64,000 nucleotides of DNA from Cutibacterium granulosum (lineage in GTDB: Bacteria > Actinomycetota > Actinomycetes > Propionibacteriales > Propionibacteriaceae), in assembly GCF_900186975.1 (NCBI RefSeq), contig NZ_LT906441.1:1736001-1800000 (forward strand). The letters run 5' to 3'. Shown here piece by piece: positions 59,783 through 64,000 of the stretch (its first letter is position 1; every line of letters begins with the position of its first letter). The notes beneath the pieces are model-generated. The model searched no databases, was not told the origin of the DNA, and was given only the letters and a program-made list of their open reading frames with translations. The position numbers were made by a program, and so were the translations under genes.

Positions 59783-61066
59783 TTACGACCGCTCCTCACG
59801 AGGCACCCATGTCATCGATGCCGGCCCGTCGTAGACCTGCCGAGGTCGGCAGATGCGGATGCTCGGGTCGTTGAACTGCTCGAGCCAGTGCGCGATCCAA
59901 CCGGGAACCCGTCCGATGGCGAACATCACGGTGAACATGTTCAGCGGGATTCCCAGGGCTCGCAGCACGATCCCGGAGTAGAAATCGACGTTGGGGTACA
60001 GACGACGCTCGATGAAGTAGTCGTCGGCCAGAACGGCCTCCTCCAGCTCCTGGGCGATGTCGAGCAATGGGTCCTGACGATCCATCCGCTCCAGCAGCGG
60101 CCCAACCACCTTGCGCAGCACCCGGGCCCGCGGGTCCCAGTTGCGGTACACCCGATGCCCGAAACCGGCAATGCGCACCTTGCCATCCTTGGCTCGCGCC
60201 ACGTACTGCGCCGGGGTGAGGCCGGACTCCTTGATGGTCTGCAACTGACGAACTGCGTTGACGTTGGCCCCGCCATGCCGATCACCCCACAGGGCGCACA
60301 CTCCTGCCGAGGCCGAGGCGAACAGATTGGCACCAGAGGAACCAACGGTTCGCACCGCTGTCGTCGAGCAGTTCTGGCCATGGTCGGCATGCAGGACGAA
60401 GAACAGGTTGAGGGCACGTGCCGCAACGGGATCGGGCTCGTAGAGCTGGTACGGCAGGGAGAACATCATGTGCATGAAGTTCTCCACGTACTTGAGGTCC
60501 ATCCGCGGATAGATGGCTGGCTCACCCACCGAGGCCTTGTACGACGCAGCAGCGATGGTACGCACCCGCGACATGAGCTTGGCCGAGTTGCGGATGGCGG
60601 AGTCCTCGTCGGTGATCTTCGGACGATCATGGGTGCTCATCGCATTGATCATCGCCGACATGATCGCCATCGGATGGCTGTTGGGCGGGAAGGCGTTGAA
60701 GTGCAGATCCATGTTGCGATGCAGTGCCGAGTTGCGCGCCAACAGCTCGGAAAAGTCATTGCGCTCCGCCGGGGTCGGCAGCCGACCGGTGATGAGCAGC
60801 ATCGCCGTCTCCACGAACGACACCTTGTTCTCGGCCAAGGTCTCGATCGGAATGCCTCGGTAGAGCAGACGCCCGTTCTCGCCGTCGATCCACGAAATTG
60901 CCGACCGACACGACGCCGTGTTCGCCAGGGACGGGTCCAGGGTCGTCACACCGGTGAGTTCGCGCAGCCGCGAGATGTCGATGGCCCGATCCCCCGTCGT
61001 CCCCTCGACCACCGGGAGCTCAACGGTCTTGCCGTCAATGGTGATGGTGCAGATGTTCTCCGTCAT
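59783..61066 (-). CDS. gltA: Citrate synthase
   Basis: GltA condenses oxaloacetate and acetyl-CoA. The 427-residue hexameric-type product has the catalytic residues in LHADHGQNCSTTA (first His), LWGDRHGGANVNA (second His) and GFGHRVYRNWDPRA (Asp). The ATG at 61066 lies 1 bp after the stop of the M20 peptidase gene. The frame stays open upstream inside that gene but is not coding there. Confidence 0.95.
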   Translation of the reverse strand: MTENICTITIDGKTVELPVVEGTTGDRAIDISRLRELTGVTTLDPSLANTASCRSAISWIDGENGRLLYRGIPIETLAENKVSFVETAMLLITGRLPTPAERNDFSELLARNSALHRNMDLHFNAFPPNSHPMAIMSAMINAMSTHDRPKITDEDSAIRNSAKLMSRVRTIAAASYKASVGEPAIYPRMDLKYVENFMHMMFSLPYQLYEPDPVAARALNLFFVLHADHGQNCSTTAVRTVGSSGANLFASASAGVCALWGDRHGGANVNAVRQLQTIKESGLTPAQYVARAKDGKVRIAGFGHRVYRNWDPRARVLRKVVGPLLERMDRQDPLLDIAQELEEAVLADDYFIERRLYPNVDFYSGIVLRALGIPLNMFTVMFAIGRVPGWIAHWLEQFNDPSIRICRPRQVYDGPASMTWVPREERS

Positions 61067-61067
61067 C

Positions 61068-62417
61068 TCAGGACTCCCCCAGAATTCGATCGACGACACG
61101 GGCACCGAACTGCAGTGCGTCGAGTGGGACGCGCTCGTCGACACCGTGGAACAGCGACAGGAACTCAAAGCCCTCGGGCAGACGCAGCGGGGTGCATCCG
61201 TAGCAGTCGATGTGACGACCATTGGGCAGTTCGCCAAAGCCCTTGCCATCGGTGCCGGCAGGATTGAGGAAGGGCAGTACGACGGCACCATCGTCCTCGG
61301 CCTGCAGGGCCCTCGTGATGGCATCCACGGCAGGCCCGCGCCACGGCGCCTCCACCGAGGGTTTGGTACTGATCGTCTCGAACTCGATCCCCTCGCCGGC
61401 AAGTTCCTTGATGGTGGCGATCATCTCGTCCTCGTGACCGGGGATGAATCGGGCATCCAACTCGGCAGTGGCACGACTGGGAATGACATTGGCCTTGTAC
61501 CCGGCGTCGAGCACGGTGGGGGTGACCATGTTGGTGCACCCGGACCCAGCCATGAGCGCCAACGGCCCCAGTGGGGCAAGCGACCTCTCCACGTTGTCAC
61601 GGTCGATGGTGAGGTTCCACAGCTCGGCAGCCCTGGCGAGGAACTCCTCCTGCACGGGATGGCGTAGATCTGGCCACTGATGACTTGCGATCCGATTGAC
61701 GGCTGCAGCGAGCCGAGTGACGGCATTGTTCGGATTGTGCATCGACCCATGTCCGGCCAGGCCAGTGGTCTTCATGCGGAACCACCACAGCCCCTTCTCG
61801 GCAGACTGCACGACATAGGCGCGTTTGCCCGACGGGGTGGGCAGGGAGAATCCACCGACCTCACTGATGGCCTCGGTGACTCCGTCGAACACCTCAGGAT
61901 GGTTCTGCCCCATCCAGGTGGAGCCCAGATCACCCGAACCTTCCTCGTCGGCGAAAAGGATGAATCGAACTGGACGCGACGGCACCTCGCCACGGCGGTG
62001 TCTGGCCCGAATGGCTGAGAGGATCATCGCAAGGAAGTCCTTCATGTCCAACGTGCCACGGCCCCACAGGAATCCATCGCGAATCTCGCCGCTGAACGGA
62101 TCCACCGTCCAGTCCTCGGCGGCAACGGGGACGACATCGGAGTGGCCATGCAACAACAGGAATGGACGGGAGGTGTCCGTACCTTCGGGGACCCAGTCGG
62201 CCACCAGGCACGGACGCCCCTCCACGGCGCTGTACCGGGTGGACGTGACACCGATCTCGGCAAGCAGTTCAGCCACGACGTCGACAACCTCGGTCTCACC
62301 ACGAGCTCCATTGGCCCCATAGTTGGATGAATCGATACGCACCAGACGCTGGCAGATGTCGATGACCTCGGCGTCGGGGGTGTTGGACACGACACTTGGT
62401 GAAGAGATGTCTACCAT
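61068..62417 (-). CDS. M20 family zinc peptidase (DapE/ArgE-like)
   Basis: This 449-residue zinc metallopeptidase has LLLHGHSDVVPV (first zinc ligand), WGRGTLDMKDFLAM (bridging Asp), LFADEEGSGDLGS (catalytic EE), a dimerisation domain with LAGHGSMHNPNNAV, and LFHGVDERVPL (last ligand). The family includes succinyl-diaminopimelate desuccinylase and carboxypeptidases. The actual substrate is not clear. It is coupled to gltA with a 1-bp gap. Confidence 0.88.
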   Translation of the reverse strand: MVDISSPSVVSNTPDAEVIDICQRLVRIDSSNYGANGARGETEVVDVVAELLAEIGVTSTRYSAVEGRPCLVADWVPEGTDTSRPFLLLHGHSDVVPVAAEDWTVDPFSGEIRDGFLWGRGTLDMKDFLAMILSAIRARHRRGEVPSRPVRFILFADEEGSGDLGSTWMGQNHPEVFDGVTEAISEVGGFSLPTPSGKRAYVVQSAEKGLWWFRMKTTGLAGHGSMHNPNNAVTRLAAAVNRIASHQWPDLRHPVQEEFLARAAELWNLTIDRDNVERSLAPLGPLALMAGSGCTNMVTPTVLDAGYKANVIPSRATAELDARFIPGHEDEMIATIKELAGEGIEFETISTKPSVEAPWRGPAVDAITRALQAEDDGAVVLPFLNPAGTDGKGFGELPNGRHIDCYGCTPLRLPEGFEFLSLFHGVDERVPLDALQFGARVVDRILGES

Positions 62418-62560
62418 GACCCAATGATGCCACCGGCGATCGCCATGCCACGACCCGCCCAGATTCTGGGAGGTCGAACGTTGATTTGCATTGCTGCTGG
62501 ATCTTCCACTACTATCCTTGTCTTGTCCGAGTGGTTCACACGTGATTCAGCAGGACACAC

Positions 62561-62647
62561 GTCCGGGTGGCGGAATTGGTAGACGCGCTAGCTTGAGGTG
62601 CTAGTGGCCGCTTTTAGGCTGTGGAGGTTCAAGTCCTCTTCCGGACA
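62561..62647 (+). tRNA. tRNA-Leu (GAG)
   Basis: An 87-nt class II tRNA begins GTCCGGG and ends CCGGAC-A without encoded CCA. The anticodon stem CTAGC/GCTAG holds the loop TTGAGGT, so the anticodon is GAG. A long variable arm (TGGCCGCTTTTAGGCTG) and the T-loop GGTTCAAGTCC are present. Confidence 0.96.
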
Positions 62648-62659
62648 CAGTGGCGCAGA

Positions 62660-62703
62660 CCGGTGGCCAGGTGAGAATCTTGGTCACCGGCCTTGTTGTT
62701 TCT
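62660..62703 (+). terminator. Intrinsic terminator after tRNA-Leu
   Basis: A 10-bp stem (CCGGTGGCCA / TGGTCACCGG) with a T-rich tail (TTGTTGTTT) follows the tRNA. From 62704 to 62951 no gene is visible, only weak short hairpins. Confidence 0.75.
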
Positions 62704-62951
62704 CCGTGTGCTCCCGCTCCTCACATCCGTCAGCACAGACTTCTCGGAGCACGAGGCGGCACCCGTATCCCATCTGCTCACCTGCCACGCCCCGATCAAA
62801 TGCTTCCATCCATACCTGATCTGACGACCGTCTGGACACCCCTCAGGAACCTGCGGGGACAAGACTGGGGTGTGAGGATGCCAGTCAATGAACGTCCTTC
62901 AGCTGTCCGAGCGGCCGGGAACACTCAAGTAGAAGAAGCAGAACCTGCTGC

Positions 62952-64000
62952 TCAGCGTTTGCGACGCGGAATCGTGATCCCCATGGCGAGGGTCAGGGAT
63001 GCTGCGATGTAGCCCAGACTGCTCACCGGATCGGAGTCGACACCGGTGGGTGGCAGTCCGATGTGTACCGGATTGTCCACTCGTCCACCCGGCTGCTCAG
63101 CCACCCTGTGGTGCGACACGTCGGTGAGCGTCGTGGTACCAGCTGTGGCAGGTGGAAACTCGAAGGCGGTCCTTGCGCTCTGATCCGTTCCTCGGCTGGT
63201 GGTGGCGGAAAGAGTTTCTCGTTCTCGACCAGTGTTGGTGGAAAGATGGGTGGCGAGGGCTTTCTCGGCCTTGTCCAGATCAGCCACAGCTGTCCGGTAC
63301 CTGGCCAAGGCGGCGGCGTACGCAGCAGAGTCCTCCGCCTCGGTCGCAGCTACCTTCTCCAGAGCCGCCTTGGCATACTCCGCAGTGGCACGAGCCTGGA
63401 CAAATTTCTTGACAAGGGCATCGATGGTGGGGTCCTCGCCGAAGGATCCCGCTGCAATGAGATCGTCGATCATGACGTTGCTCCAATGGGCCAGACGCTC
63501 ATCAGCAGCAACCTTGTCTGCTTCCGCCTTCTCCACAGCCGAGGACGTGGCACCAACCATTCCAACGGCATCTGCGCGCTCCTGACTGGCCTCCTGCACA
63601 ACAGCACTGGCCTCGGCCACGCGCTGCTGGGCGTCAGCGTCGGCCTTCCTGGTCTCGGCAAGATGGTGCCGGGCAGCATCCAGCGTAGCCCGGGCCTGGG
63701 CACGACGTGCAGCGAGATCGGAGTCTGCGGAAACCGCGGCGTCGTGAGCCTGAGTGGCTCCCTCGGCCTTCTTCTCCGCGGCGGAGACGACCTCCTCGGC
63801 CTGAAGCCTGTTCTTTCTGGCATCCTCCAATGTGCGCTCAGCCTCGTTCCAGACACGCAGGGCAGCGTCAACCCTGGCTTGGAGATCCGTGGGTGAATCC
63901 ACGCCTTGCTCGGCTGCGGCCAGAGCAGCCCTTGCCTGATCCAACTCAGCCGTCGCTTGGTCGACAGCACTCTGAGCGGCCTGACAGACGCCCTGGGCAT
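62952..64000 (-). CDS. LPXTG-anchored coiled-coil surface protein (partial, N-terminus outside window)
   Basis: The reading frame is open to the right edge, so only the last ~349 residues are visible. They consist of about 200 Ala/Glu/Asp/Arg-rich residues in heptad patterns (for example ADAQQRVAEASAVVQEASQE and VEKAEADKVAADERL), which predict long coiled coils. A Ser/Thr/Pro-rich stretch follows. The C-terminus is a sortase signal: LPPTG, a hydrophobic segment (GYIAASLTLAMGITI) and the tail PRRKR. The protein is therefore probably exported and linked to peptidoglycan by a sortase. The role (adhesion, spacing or immune contact) cannot be told. Confidence 0.88.
   Translation of the reverse strand, partial: AQGVCQAAQSAVDQATAELDQARAALAAAEQGVDSPTDLQARVDAALRVWNEAERTLEDARKNRLQAEEVVSAAEKKAEGATQAHDAAVSADSDLAARRAQARATLDAARHHLAETRKADADAQQRVAEASAVVQEASQERADAVGMVGATSSAVEKAEADKVAADERLAHWSNVMIDDLIAAGSFGEDPTIDALVKKFVQARATAEYAKAALEKVAATEAEDSAAYAAALARYRTAVADLDKAEKALATHLSTNTGRERETLSATTSRGTDQSARTAFEFPPATAGTTTLTDVSHHRVAEQPGGRVDNPVHIGLPPTGVDSDPVSSLGYIAASLTLAMGITIPRRKR

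Overview
This window comes from a high-GC actinobacterium, most likely a Propionibacteriaceae member close to Cutibacterium. The evidence is the GC-rich coding sequence with GTG starts, the actinobacterial order tyrS / TPR / HAD phosphatase / tlyA / nadK / recN / pyrG / NUDIX / xerD / parA / rluB, the pafB-pafC-tatA-tatC-helY block, and the actinobacterial rRNA leader. It looks like core chromosome. I see no prophage, transposase or CRISPR array.

Layout. 1-8762: ftsK (3' end outside), thiL, ddl and a PlsC-type acyltransferase on the minus strand, an NdgR/LtbR-type IclR regulator, tRNA-Glu, tRNA-Gln, a CPBP protease and a fumarylacetoacetate-hydrolase-family enzyme. 8806-11564: deoA coupled to a metallophosphatase. 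11772-15185: ilvE, a ketol-acid-reductoisomerase-like protein with a broken active site, a HIT protein and hisF. 15322-21756: helY, tatC, tatA, a small membrane protein and the WYL regulators pafC and pafB. 21898-25571: gluQRS, an FKBP lipoprotein, an rRNA pseudouridine synthase and a small putative ribbon-helix-helix protein coupled to parA. 25553-33835: parA, xerD, NUDIX, pyrG, recN, nadK and tlyA. 33975-38568: the biotin ECF transporter bioN-bioM-bioY, a HAD phosphatase and an RGG-rich repeat protein. 38676-44320: an rRNA operon (16S-23S-5S, minus strand) with three tandem promoters. 44608-48301: tyrS, argR, a BioQ-type TetR regulator and divergent bioB. 48549-54672: pheT, pheS, an rRNA methyltransferase, rplT, rpmI and infC. 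55243-59598: a small membrane protein, hisG, hisE, pnuC, a DUF3090 protein and an aldo/keto reductase. 59783-62417: gltA and an M20 peptidase. The window ends with tRNA-Leu and the C-terminal part of an LPXTG-anchored coiled-coil surface protein.

How the parts work together. A biotin circuit can be read directly: identical 13-bp palindromes (TGAAC-N3-GTTMA) lie between bioB and its divergent TetR regulator and again over the bioY promoter, tying synthesis and uptake to one repressor. Translation genes dominate the right half (rRNAs, tyrS, pheST, infC-rpmI-rplT). infC uses an AUC start and sits behind a long leader containing an intrinsic terminator, which suggests autoregulation and attenuation. 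Several genes appear to be transcribed without a leader, with a TANNNT box 6-7 nt before the start codon.

Most notable for follow-up: the degenerate KARI paralogue, the ParA-partner protein found where scpA/scpB normally lie, the 15-bp tandem repeat array between the HAD gene and bioY, the biotin regulon, and the LPXTG coiled-coil protein. Start codons were chosen by eye from ribosome-binding sites, overlaps and promoter spacing. Family assignments rest on remembered motifs, not on database searches.
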